Below are positions 44,160 to 55,350 of a stretch of 64,000 nt of DNA, piece after piece. Source of the DNA: Apostichopus japonicus (lineage: Eukaryota; Echinodermata; Holothuroidea; Aspidochirotida; Stichopodidae). The translations under genes were made by a program, and so were the position numbers. Below the pieces are notes generated by a model, which saw nothing but the letters and a program-made list of their open reading frames with translations, ran no database searches and was not told the origin of the DNA. The number at the start of each line of letters is the position of its first letter. Position 1 is the stretch's first letter. Location of the stretch: NCBI RefSeq assembly GCF_037975245.1, contig NC_092576.1, positions 26,547,611 to 26,611,610 on the forward strand. Reading direction: 5' to 3'.

Positions 44160-47100
44160 ATGGCCCATACTTTTTCAGTTGCCACCTTCAACGTGAATGG
44201 CATGAGGGATCATCGCAAGCGCAGTCGCATTTTCCAATATTGTATTTCAATGGAAGTCGACTGCGTTTGCCTGCAGGAAACACATATTTTGGAAGATGTC
44301 CCTCTATGGGCTTATGAGTGGGGTGGTGGGCTGCATGCTTCGTTTGGTTCGTCTTCATCCTGTGGCACTGTCATCCTTCTGTCACCTCGTCAGGCGGGTT
44401 TTGCCACTAGGGTGGAGACGGATCACGAGGGCCGATTGGTTTGCATTCTATTCAAGTATCCACAGGGTAACATCTCCCTTTGCAATGTGTATGCTCCCAA
44501 TCGGCCTTCTACTAGACGAGAATTTTTTAACACGCTGCCTTCCTTTGTTCCTGGTAGTGCACCATGTGTCATGGTCGGAGACTTTAACTGTGTCCCAGAC
44601 TCGGGTCTTAACAGACTCGGGGCTTCTGTGTCTGCTAGTCCTGACGCTGGGATCACAGAATTGGACAGATTCACTTCGGCACACCATTTAGCCGATGTCT
44701 GGAGGCATATGCACCCGTGTAGTACGGTGTATACGTGGATGAGGCCTAACGGAGAAGATGCCTCCAGGATAGATCGAGTGTATGCGCCCGTAAGTTTTAA
44801 ATTTTCGGGTTGCGAGACGCTCAGCTGTCCGCTCTCTGACCATGACACTGTAGTAGCACGTTTTGTTTTGCCTTCCATTTTCCCGATCGGGCGGGGCCTA
44901 TGGAAGCTTAACTGTCGGATTCTTGGCGAGGCAGAGTTCCGCCAAGGTTTCGAGACCAGGTACAAAGGATGGCAAACATTGAAGCCGGCCTTTGCTTCTA
45001 CATCCCAATGGTGGGATGATGTCAAGTTGCGCATCAAACGCTTCGCAATTCAGTATTGCGTGACCCGCGCACGGCGTCGAAGAGAACATTTTTCGAAGCT
45101 GTGCGCGGAGGTGAAGTTTGGCGACCCTTCGGCTGTCATCGCTTTGCAGACTTATCTCGATGAAAAGTACCACGGTGCCCGCGTCAGGGCCCGTGTCGAA
45201 GCGGTGGAAGCCGAGGAGCGCCCTTCACTGAGGTTTTACCAGTCCGTTAGCTCATCGGCAGGTGACAGACGCGTCCCGTCTGTGCGCGCTACTGATGGGA
45301 CCGTGGTTAGTGACCCTCACGGCATTGTCCGCGTATATAAAGAGTATTATTCGAGTTTGTTTACGCGTGGCAATGTCGACTTGTCGGCACAGGCCGATTT
45401 ATTGAGGGGAATCTCAAAAACCGTTCCCCACGATGTCAATGATATTTTGGGGGGCGGAATAACCACTGTTGAGCTTTGGAAGGCGCTTTCGAAGATGAAG
45501 AATGGCAAGTCCCCGGGTTCGGACGGGCTTCCGAGGGAGTTCTACCGAACCTTCTGGGCAATAATAGGACCCGACATCAGAGCCGTCTTCGATGACGCCT
45601 TCCAAAACGGACTGTTAAACCAAAGTCAACGTATGGGCATGATTACTTTGCTGCCCAAGTCTGGGGACCCCTTGGATCCCCGTAACAAGCGTCCGATCAC
45701 CTTGTTAAATGTGGACTACAAGTTGCTGGCTAAGGCTTTGTGCAACCGCCTTGCACTGGCTATGCCGCATCTTGTGGGTGATCTCCAGACTTGTGCAGTG
45801 AAGGGTCATTGCATCCAGCAGAACTTGTGGTTGATGCGCGACTTGACCGACTTTGTTATTGAGCGTGATCTGCCATGTGCATTGGTGTCTCTGGACCAGC
45901 AGAAGGCCTTTGACATGGTGGATCGCGGTTTTTTAATGAATGTATTGGAGACGTTTCAGTTGCACCCTAATTTTCGTAAATGGATTTCTGTTTTGTATGA
46001 ACAAAGTTTCAGTTCTGTTATCGTAAATGGGTTTTGTTCGGAGGTTTTTAACGTGGAGAGGGGGGTGCGCCAGAGTGCCCTCTGTCTCCATTACTTTATG
46101 TTTTGTTTAGCGAGTCCCTCTCTCGTCTTTTGGAAAGGGACTCCAAACTTGTTCCATTCGTTGTGCCAGGGGGTGCCAAAGTGAAATGCGTTCAATGACG
46201 TGACATGTGTTGTTTCGAGTCTGGGCTCCTTTCGCGCACTCTCGCAGGATTTATCTATTTTTGAGAGAGCTACCGGGGCGAAGTTGAATCCAGAAAAGAC
46301 AAAGGGCCTTCGTCTTGGTAGCTGGAGATACAGAGACTTACCATTCGGTGCGTCGTGGTCGGATCAGAATATAAAAATTAACGGTATATGGTTCGGCTAC
46401 GATGCACCTGGTGATGTCACCTGGAGCGAGAGGGCTGAGGTATTTGAGAGCAGGCTCGAAACCTTTGGCACCCGCTGGCTTTCGATCCTAGGGAAAGTCA
46501 CCGTAGTTAATCGTTTTGTTTCGCCCATCTTGTGGTACCCGGGCGCGGTGTATCCAATTCCGCGTCGCGTCCTGGTGCGGTTGGAGAGAGCGATATTTTC
46601 ATTTATTTGGTCGGGTGGTACAGAGCTTGTCAAAAGGGCGGTAATGTACCAAAAACTGGAGAAGGGTGGGTTAGGGGTGATTCATCTGGGAAGTAAGTTA
46701 ACTTGTTTGTTATTTAAGCAGTTGTTTGTAGCGGTAACTGACCCAGGGTTGCCTTGTTCATATTTTGTACGTTTTTGGGGCGGTTTGCACCTGCGTCGAT
46801 GGGTCCCGGCGCTGTTTAGCAACAGAGAACCGCATAGTAGTACTCCAAACAGGGTGGTGCGTGTCATTTGCTCCGCTCTGATTGAGTTGCCCCCTGTTGA
46901 CCTGTCACAGCTGGCCCTCGTTCACAGTTCGTTGCGGGATAGGGCCTTGAATGCAATTTTTGTACAGGGACGTCATCCTGTCGAAGTATGGCGTTCGGTG
47001 CATTCAAGGCTGAATGGTTGCAGGCTCCGTGACCTTGCATGGAGAATTGCACACGGTGCCTTGGTGACCAATCTGAAAAGGTATGACTGGCGATTGGGTG

Positions 47101-47540
47101 ATGGACTGTGCCCGAGGACCGGCTGTGACAGCTTAGAGAGTACTGCCCATGTTTTTTGGCATTGCCCCTTTGTTTTGAACTTGTGGGAGTGGTTTCAGTC
47201 CTGGACCGACCGTTTAACGGGAGACCGTTCCTGGTCGGTAGGACAGGCTTTTGTTTTGTATGGATTAGATCCTCCAGTTTGTTCCGTTGCTGTGTTGCAG
47301 CGTATTATTTATGTTTGTTCTGTTGTAAAAAAACTTATTTGGAGGAATAGATGTGATGTTGTTTTTAGGGGGAAATTTGCCAGTTGGCAGGCAGTCCTGG
47401 AGGCGGTGAAGTCTGACATTCGCCTTCAGGTTGAAGGCGATTTTCGCCGTTTATCTGGGGCTGCCTTTTTTGGACGGTGGTGTGCTGGGGAAGGGTGTTT
47501 TGTTTCGCTGCGTGCTGGTCGTCCTTTTGTAGTTTTTTAA
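44160..47540 (+). pseudogene. LINE copy 3 ORF2, YADD destroyed
   Basis: It starts MAHTFSVATFNVNGM at 44,160. The endonuclease and RT motifs (KMKNGKSPGSDGLP, DQQKAFD) are intact. Two bases are lost near 46,073 in the GVRQG motif, shifting the frame to a stop at 46,182. An 8-base deletion near 46,195 then removes the codons for Y-A of the catalytic YADD. The C-terminal frame (46,200-47,540) is open, with the CPRTGC...HVFWHCP knuckle. It is catalytically dead. Confidence 0.9.
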
Positions 47541-48321
47541 TATTTCAGTGGGGGGTTGGGCGTTTTGTCTCTGCAGGTCGGTGAGCATATGTACTTTTTT
47601 TGGCTCGCTTGACCTGAGGTTCGTTTGTAAGAATGGGATGGTTTGGTAGTGCCGTTTGGCCGTGACGTTTTGTATCCCGTATGACGGGTCACGTAAAAAG
47701 CACAAAGGTGAAGGAGCATTCTGGGACTGGCCAGAAAGCCCTACGCATCAGTCAGTATTTGCAACGACTGGGCACTATTTCGACCACCAGGCACGCTATA
47801 ATCTTTTATGTTAACCCATTACCTGTAATGTAAACACCGGAGCTGGCGGAGCATTGCGCATGTGCAACACATCGCCGACGTAACCGGCTGAACCCAGTTC
47901 CGGCGAAAGCCAGGCTTTAAGTTCAAGTTGACCTTCTGGCTGAATAAATATAATATAAATATAACATATATATATAATTACCACTTGCTCATTACACTAA
48001 TATATGGGAACAATTCTTTAAACTATATGTAATTTATTTTTCTGATAAAGCACTCTCGCGTATCTACTTCCTTTCCTAATCGCAATGGATAGTACTGAAG
48101 CTTTGCGGGCTCCTGATTGATGCACAGTAGTTTGCGTAAATATCATTTTGCAATGCCAGAGAGCGCATAGTAACCAAACAGCGCAACAAAGCTACAGAGG
48201 AAAATGTATGCGACTCATGTGACGATTACCGTTGAACGAAACTTTTTCTTAAAAAATAAAACGAGTGATGTGTTAATATATTTGTCTAACCACAGTAGGC
48301 TAACTATAAATAATGGAAGCA

Positions 48322-48911
48322 GGTCACTTCGCCCATGAACTATTTTGCCCAACCTTACCATTTCGCCCAGCCTTGTTAAAATATAAACTTCAAAAGGAAA
48401 CGTTCGGGAATTGTTAACGTAACAGGATACAAACCGTCAGTGTTTTAGGGGTTAGGTTTGATAGTGATCTTAAGAATATTTAGGAATATTAAGGAAACTT
48501 GAAGTCCTTTAGTTTGTAGAACTTTACTGAGGAAACGTTCGGGAATTGTGAAATAGATTGTGAAACTTGTGATAGTAGAAACGGTGATACTATTCCACAC
48601 CGATTCCCTTTTGTTTGTAAAATAATGTAACTTCCATTGCATGCGTAACCGCCTAGTGAAAGAAGTGTAATCCTCCCATTATACCTGAAATAACTGCTTA
48701 GACTCCGATCGATATCGAGCGGAACTCATGTTACTACCCAAAATAAATCCAATTGAACAAGAGAAATAGAAAAAAGTTATATTATCGTGACTGAATATTA
48801 TTTAAAAAAAAAAGTTGGGTGAAGTGACCAACAAGGTTGGGCGAAATGACCAAGCTGGTTGGGCGAAATGACCATGCTGGTTGGGCGAAATGGTTGTTGG
48901 GCGAAGTGACC
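48322..48911. mobile_element. MITE-like DNA element with GGTCACTTCGCCC termini
   Basis: The left end GGTCACTTCGCCCA is inverted at the right end as TGGGCGAAGTGACC. The inverted similarity extends inward (left ACCATTTCGCCCA, right TGGGCGAAATGGT). AGCA flanks both sides (48,318-48,321 and 48,912-48,915), suggesting a 4-bp duplication. The right end contains tandem 'ttgggcgaaatgaccaagctgg'-like units (48,835-48,900). There is no ORF, so it is a non-autonomous element of unknown superfamily. Confidence 0.75.
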
Positions 48912-49201
48912 AGCAAGCTAAATCATAATATAAGAATTAGGCCTATTGATAATAGCTGTAACGCAATAACTTGACTTGGTGATAAAATTCGATCTCAATT
49001 ATACAGAATCAATACGCATTACGTCGCCCGTTGTTTCTCAAAAGGAGTTTACAGAACTGCCTAAGCTAGTCTAATGGTAGGCATAATGTTACGCGAATCC
49101 TAACGTAAGGGCTTAGGCCCACGGGCCTAGCACTTTTAGTCCATATAGGCTAAGGCCTACTCTAATACTAAATAAGTATAACAGTTAGTGACATAACAGA
49201 A

Positions 49202-49447
49202 ATGGCTAGCTCCAACATTACTAACGTTAATGTAAGGACAAGTGCCTGGCGTTTGGAAAAAAAAGAAGATGATTTTATGTGCAAGTACAGACAACATAGA
49301 TTTTTTGGAACTAAAGACAGAAGCACTGCGTGACAAATCACCTAAACCTAGTGAATTTGATGATAACCGACCAACTCTACATCAATTAACTACAAACTTC
49401 AATCAAGTGGCTTCTAAACATAACCATGACCTTGCTCGTGACTCAAG
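49202..49447 (+). pseudogene. Exon-like ORF of an unrecognised duplicated gene (copy B)
   Basis: The ATG at 49,202 opens MASSNITNVNVRTSAWRL; the longer frame carries ILCASTDNIDFLELKTEAL and SPKPSEFDDNRPTLHQLTT. It ends at donor AAG|GTAAGC (49,447/49,448). The +1 offset between the two frames matches copy A, so it predates the duplication, or the true start is the downstream ATG at 49,269. Confidence 0.45.
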
Positions 49448-49561
49448 GTAAGCAATTAAGACTAACATGAAGCTTTCAATTAGTAAATGTGTGCCTCTAT
49501 GCTTGGCCATTTAGTTTTTGGGAGGCTTGCTTAAAACCTAGGCTATATCATTACATCTGCA

Positions 49562-50030
49562 TATTTGGCCGAATGTCGTTTACATAGGCCTACGTGCTAT
49601 CGATTTTAATGTAAAAAAGGCCACTATTTGGGAGTGTGCTGTCAGGGGTTTCAAACGTTTGTCATTTGAGCCAACCCCAGCGCCTCGCTGTGCATTTCAC
49701 TGACAGCCAGGGGCGTCAATCCGATTTGAAACGTGGGGATGGGGGGAGGAGACGTAATCGATTCGAGTATTCCGGCCGTAAGTACTATCTAAGCGGAGCG
49801 CCACCGTCGGTTGGCGCGCAGCGTACCAAGAAAATTTCAGATTTCAATACCTGCCAGATCGATGGAGATGGCACTTGCCAGGCTGGATAGCAGCCATCTA
49901 GTTGCGTGATTTCGGGTGAAAATTACAAATTCGTGACTCAGGAAATCTGCAACCTTCATGCGACCTTCATGCGACCTTCATTTTGGTGGATTATTTCTTT
50001 TATTATTGATTCCAATTGACATTAACATTA
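49562..50030. other. Copy-B-specific interval
   Basis: This sequence is not shared with copy A. An ORF at 49,636-49,890 is Arg/Gly-rich without a recognisable domain. The segment contains 'ggggcgtcaatccgatttgaaacg' and may be a foreign insertion; no terminal repeats are visible. Confidence 0.35.
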
Positions 50031-50424
50031 TAACCCAGTGATTAACCCCAGTGCTTACGATATAAATCATTGATATTACCTACAATGAAATGTGATTTTA
50101 ATTTCTTAATTTTTTTGGCCACTGGTTTTATATGTGAGTCAGGTGAGCCTGGTGAGGGAGGGATGGGAGCAGCGTTTTAGTACAGTAACATTTTGCTGGC
50201 CCCCTTAAGTTAGATTGGAGTGAGGGTGGGCCAAATATTCTAGCAAGGCCAGAGGAGCCTGGTATTTTGCATGGGTTTAAATATTTTATTTAGAATGAAC
50301 ATTGGATTTGTATATGAGGGTGAGATCTTAATATCAGACATTTCTTATTTTACAGGGAAAACTGCAGCTTTTATTCTGACAGTAACCTCTGTCATCAATT
50401 ACATCACACAAGGGAAACAACAGT

Positions 50425-51241
50425 ACGCAAAATCAAGACGCAAGCTGATAAAGTTCTTGATGCTACGTACAAGGCTGAAAAGAACCCAGATCAAAGCCAT
50501 TTGTGTTCATCATCAACAAGAGCCGCTGAAAAGTTCTCAACCATGAGAAAGAAGTGGTGCGATCCATTCAACAACTCTCACTGCAAACCAAGGACTAAAT
50601 CTCTTTCTGTTCTAACCCTTAATGACTTTTGACAAATTGGTAAATTTCCCAGAGGCTGTCGTACCAGGAGTTTAGTTATGTTATGCTTGTCTCATAAAGC
50701 TTTTTAGGAAGGGACATGACTGATGTTGAAGTAGGAGACATGGATGACGGGGTTAATGCTGGGTACATCAGTACATCTGAAAATGAAACTTCTTTTGTGG
50801 AAGTGGATGTTAATAATGCATTGGCCAACCTACATGAATCACCAGTAAAAACAGCACATCTTGTACCGTTTGATGATGCAGGAATCTACAGAGAAATTCA
50901 AGAACTGAAATTCTTACCCAGAGCGCGTTCAGATATTAACATTATCCCCTTTCAGAATAGAAAGAACAATGTAGGAATCTGACGCTTCTTATTATTTAGT
51001 CAAGAAAAGTCGTTCTGTGAAAGAAGAAAAAGGTATACTTGGAAAATGTGGTAGTAATAAAGGAAAAGCCTGGTCTCCAGAACTAAAAACGGAAATTGCT
51101 ACATCCTATGAAATGGATGAAAACAGTCGTATGTGTCCTAGGATGAAAGAAACTGTAACGGTTCGAGGCAGAAATGGTGATTTTGTTAAGCGTCAAAAAC
51201 GTCAACAGCTCTCAAATTTGAATGAATTACACGCTGCTTGA
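50425..51241 (+). pseudogene. Fragmented gene of an uncharacterised, probably mobile-element-derived family
   Basis: Three coding pieces follow one another. 50,425-50,632 reads IKTQADKVLDATYKAEKNPD and later FSTMRKKWCDPFNNSHCKPRT. 50,716-50,980 reads MTDVEVGDMDDGVNAGY and TSFVEVDVNNALANLHESP. 51,017-51,241 reads GKAWSPELKTEIATSYEMDE and VTVRGRNGDFVKRQKRQQLS followed by NLNELHAA. The last piece resembles a block ('...KRxLLxNLxELHxxF') common in multicopy invertebrate proteins of unknown function (from memory). Introns or frame losses separate the pieces. Copy A keeps only the first two, degraded. Confidence 0.45.
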
Positions 51242-53029
51242 AATGAATGAAACCCAGATAACAAAGGTGGTTTTTCTACATTTGCTACCTTCAGAGCAAA
51301 GTGGTGTGTTTTGGCTGGTGCCTCTGGATCACATTCTGTGCATGCAAGAACCACCAATTCCAAAGACCCCATGTAGAATATCGATATGCCAATGTAAATG
51401 GCAGCTATCGACGCAGGAGAGTAAGGAGAAGGAGTGGCAGGTCTAGGTTGAGCCATATGTTTGGCACCAGGCAACTCGCCTCCCCACAAACGGACAGCAG
51501 ATTTGATATTCCAGCAGCTCAATTGCTCAAGCACGCAAGCAGTGGTAACACGGGAAAATCTGCCACGCATAGGAGTAGAAGGCAGGCTGCAGAAAATGCA
51601 TGGATTGCAGTCTCTGGATATGTTAGGTGCCTATAACTTGATTCGACATCTTGCTCTGTGCCTGATTGCCAGGATGCTTGCCAGGAAGTTCAGATGCACA
51701 GACTGTGGACCACAGAATCTTTTTGGCAGCAGCCATGTGGCTTCATACCATCAAGGGAAGTTGCATGTACCAGAATTGTGGCAGGTAAAGCTGGGAAGAC
51801 AATCCCACTATAGAATTTCTTTTTTTTTTCATAGAATTTAGTGCTTCCAGGGATCACATCTTATCGTACTGCACTGTAAGTGTAAGCCTTACTTGGATAC
51901 TGTGGTACGGTAAATTGTTAGATTTAAAGACGTTTAAAGATAGAAACGCCCATTGCACTTTTTCAATTATGAAATGTTCGTTCCTGAAGCATGGAGCTAT
52001 AGTTTATAGCTCCATGCCTGAAGTAACAAAGATACATGTTATGGATTTATTGATGTATGCTGCAAAGGTTGCCTTATTTTTTATAAATTCATATTGTTCG
52101 TAACATTTTGTTCCCAAAAGTGAAGTTCTATAAATGTTCCTCAGCTTAATTGCTTTTCACCCAACGTTCAGGAGGATATGATAAAATGATATTTGACAGG
52201 ACTATTTTATGTGTGCTATTTCATGATCCAGATTGAGTTTGTTGTTTCATTGGTCAATGACTGTGCAAGGGGGCAAGGAGGGTAACATGCATCTCGCCGG
52301 GCCGGTTGATTCGTTACTCGTCTTTAAAAAGTCACAATTTATAATACATGCTTATCTATACTCATCATTTCAGAGCGGCCGCTTTCAACCACATTTTGTG
52401 GAACAAGAGCAATGGCAAGGTCACAACTGTGACAAAGGGAAGGTTAGATCAGTAACTGTGATTGATTCCAAAGGTATGCCTGTGTACACATACAGTGACG
52501 GTCCTTTTCTTAATATCAGCATTTCACTGGGACTTAACTTGTATGTAGGACAGCACCAAGTGTTGGCGTTTTCACTTGACAGATTTGAAACTTAATGAAA
52601 ATCAATGTCATTCTAGCAAGATCAGCTTCAATTCCTTTATCTTTTATTATAAATGTACCAACTGGTATGCTGATGTTGTCATTCACCCATTCTGTTCCGA
52701 TCATGTTCTGTGCGTGCAAGCAGGATATATGCTCCTTGGTTTCACTAAAATTATGGCCAGCAACACCATCAAGACCAGTGGTTGCCTTCACCTTTAGTCT
52801 AATGAGATGGCTCAGAATCATGTTTCTGGATTGCCATGTGGCTTTGCGAAACCTCTGCAATTGTCTCTCTTGGCTTTCACCACCAATACTGCAGAGCAAG
52901 GTAAGGATGAAAAGTTAATGGTTCCAAGAAATTGTATATGTATGCAATGTTTATGGTGTGTGACTAATTAGTGTGTGTGTCTGTTTGTGTTGTGTTCTTG
53001 TCAACTACACATCTGAAGAAGGAAAGAGC
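51242..53029. other. Interval with weak coding signals only
   Basis: Overlapping ORFs on both strands (51,301-51,636, 51,461-51,841, 52,233-52,595 plus; 51,202-51,570, 52,534-52,899 minus) have no recognisable domain. The plus ORF at 52,233-52,595 includes HFVEQEQWQGHNCDKGKV and SVTVIDSKGMPVYTY, the most protein-like piece. It could be an exon starting after the acceptor-like 'catttcag' at 52,365-52,372. Confidence 0.3.
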
Positions 53030-54190
53030 CCTGGGACATTTCTCCAGAAAGAGCAGACTGATCCGACTTCCTTAAACATGCATTGTCTTTTCTTTCTTTT
53101 CATTAATTGAAGTTATTATTTTTTTTTTTAAAGCTGTGTACCCCCAACCTAATCTTCGGCTTAACGATATCACCAGTTTAACTCTGGAGCTTTAGACTCG
53201 TAAACAAAGATCACCTACATTCTTTTTTTTACCGTTTTCTTTAAAAATAGTTTTCATTTTATTCAAAATTTCATTCCAGGAATTTGCAAAGATAGTGCAA
53301 AGCGAAACGTTCTTTATGCTTTGCACCAGAGCTAAGTTTAGGATTTTCCTAAAAGAGGTCACGGTCTTTCTTTTCATTAATTTCAGTTATATAGGTTTTT
53401 TTAAAGCTGCGTACCCCCCCCCCCCCCCCACCTAATGGTCGGCTTAGCGATACCACCAGTTTAACTCTGGAGCTCTAGACTCTTGAACAAACAGCACCTG
53501 CATTCTTTTTCTTACCCTTTTTCTTTAAAAACAGTTTTGATCTTATTGAAAACTTCATTCGATTTTGGACTTCCAAATAGTACTTTTCACCATGATGGGC
53601 AAGTGCTAGGCTTTTCCAGCAGGGGTATGCTGACGAGATGAATTCTCTTTAAGGAGGAGTTTGCAAAGATAGTGCAAAGGGAAACGTTCTTTATGCTTTG
53701 CACCAGAGCTAGGTTTAGAATTTTCCTTAAAAAGGTCACGGTCGAGGTCAGACACAGTGGGAGCCGAAATAAGAATATGTGGCTGAAAGATTCGGACAAC
53801 GACGTCCAATACAAAACTCCGGCGAATGCAACGGAACACAGGGAGAGTCAGATAAGAATTGACTGCGTTACCTGATATTGGCACTATACGACTGGTGTAC
53901 TGTACAGAAAGAGGCACTCCGCCACTGATTGAATGTGGAGTTCTAGCAGGAGTTGGCCATCATTGATTGGTAGGACAACTGACCTATATTCAACGGCTTC
54001 CAACAGCTGTTTTAAGGACCACCAATTTTTCAAGAAAGAGCAGACTGATCGGACTTTTTTAAACATGCCTTGTCTTTTCTTCATTTCATTAATTTAAGTT
54101 ATTTAGATTTTTTTAAGCCCCGCGTACCCCCCCCCCTCCCCAACCTAATGGTCGGCTTAACGACAGTCAACGGTTTAACTCTGGAGCTTT
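53030..54190 (+). repeat. R1 repeat cluster, copies 4 and 5
   Basis: Two partial units lie in tandem, each with EEFAKIV/FAKIVQ...CTRA-x-FRIFLK. Each is linked to a 'cggcttaacgatatcaccag' block (53,157; 53,443; 54,152) and C-runs. The second (53,650-53,875) has the longest open core: SRNKNMWLKDSDNDVQYKTP and NATEHRESQIR. The repeated order suggests local tandem duplication of the unit. Confidence 0.65.
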
Positions 54191-54382
54191 AGGCTTGTGA
54201 ACAAAAGTAGTAGTATAGTGCACCATTGAGGGCCCCCCTTTCCTATTGTTTGAATTCTTTTGTCTTCGAAGTAATCCTCTTATGATTTGGACAGCGTTTC
54301 TTTTGTTTCATGTTTGCACTCTTATATAGATTGCCATTAGGCTGTCTCGGTGTCCTCGGAATGACCTTAAAGGAAATCATGA

Positions 54383-54708
54383 GTGCGGAGAATCCACCCT
54401 GAGCGGTCTTTTGTTCTTCGAAGTAATCCTCTGATGATTTGGACAGCGTACCTTTTGTTTCAAGTTAGCGCGCCTGTAAGGAAATTTCGACATCTTGTTG
54501 AGAACGGCCTCAGGATCAACCACTTTGTCGAAACGTGTGGAATGAACTCTGATCTAACAAAGGATATACCTGATAGGAATCCCGATGATTACCTGGTGGA
54601 AGAACACCGGAAGTGGATTGTTCGTGACATAGGTCAAAAAAACCAAAAAAAAAACCAATGGCAATGTGGCGGCTCACAATTGTCCAAAAATGCGGATTGC
54701 CTAAAGGT
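54383..54708 (+). other. Exon-like ORF ending at a splice donor
   Basis: The frame contains RKFRHLVENGLRINHFVETC, then SDLTKDIPDRNPDDYLVEEH. It ends CLK at AAG|GTAAGC (54,708/54,709). No family is recognised. It lies just left of the virus-like gene cluster and may belong to an unrelated gene. Confidence 0.35.
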
Positions 54709-54934
54709 AAGCTCTTTTTTATTTTACGTGTCACGAACACCCCATACGGTGTAACTGGAGTACACGCCTATAAGTCATTCCTCCGTATGTGTTTTACCTA
54801 AGAGCAACATATGACGTCATATGGAGAAATTAGTTTCGAGGTGACTGAGGGCGCATGTCTACGTGAAACCACAACAAGTCAGCATGGGAAAATCAACCGA
54901 GAAAAAAAATAAGTATATTATTTTGCTTGCCGCG

Positions 54935-55150
54935 AGGACAACCCATGATAAACACCTGAGGCGAAGTCGATACGTCTTTGTTTCTCTGATCTTGTAGAAG
55001 GAGATAATAACTACTTTACGAAGATATCAACAATATATATTTGATTGTTGCGACGACAACCCATGACGAACACCAGGTCAAAGCAGACAGGTCTTTGTTT
55101 CTCTGACCTTTGTCGAAGGGGTAATATCTATTCTAGGAAGGTGATTACAA
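54935..55150. repeat. Tandem pair of ~115-base units
   Basis: The segments 54,935-55,040 and 55,048-55,150 share 'gacaacccatga', 'gtctttgtttctctga' and 'gaag(g)agataat' in the same order. They lie upstream of the PC4-like gene. Confidence 0.55.
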
Positions 55151-55350
55151 AAATGTTTGGATGTCGCGCGGGGCGATGAAAAGCAAACAACATGGAGACA
55201 TGAGCCATAATAAAGGTTACCCCGACAAACAGCCAACACATCTTGTTTAAAAGCAGCATCGTTCATTTCGAACTCAATCAGAGAAGCTCCTAGACCTAAC
55301 GTTACTTCAATTTTCACTATTCCACCTAAACCCGACTTAATTTAAGTGCA

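Larger units (their letters stand above)
43375..47701 (+). mobile_element. Tx1-like LINE, copy 3, 5'-truncated within ORF1
   Basis: The element starts in ORF1 at the codons for MCSYAQAPG and ends with the 3' hairpin (47,676-47,688) and ACGTAAAAAGC. It is flanked by ACAAA at 43,370-43,374 and 47,702-47,706. Copy A shows the uninterrupted site at 1,075-1,079. Confidence 0.92.
42540..50870 (+). repeat. Direct duplication, copy B
   Basis: Collinear with copy A (about 130-11,460) once insertions are removed. It keeps the empty sites for the LINEs at 1,527 and 6,822. It is itself occupied by LINE copy 3 at a site that is empty in copy A (ACAAA at 1,075-1,079). The stretch 49,562-50,030 differs from copy A. 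Confidence 0.85.

Noticed and set aside
51202-52899. Minus-strand ORFs of about 120 codons
   Set aside because: They overlap plus-strand ORFs of similar quality and show no domain or splice support, so neither strand could be chosen.
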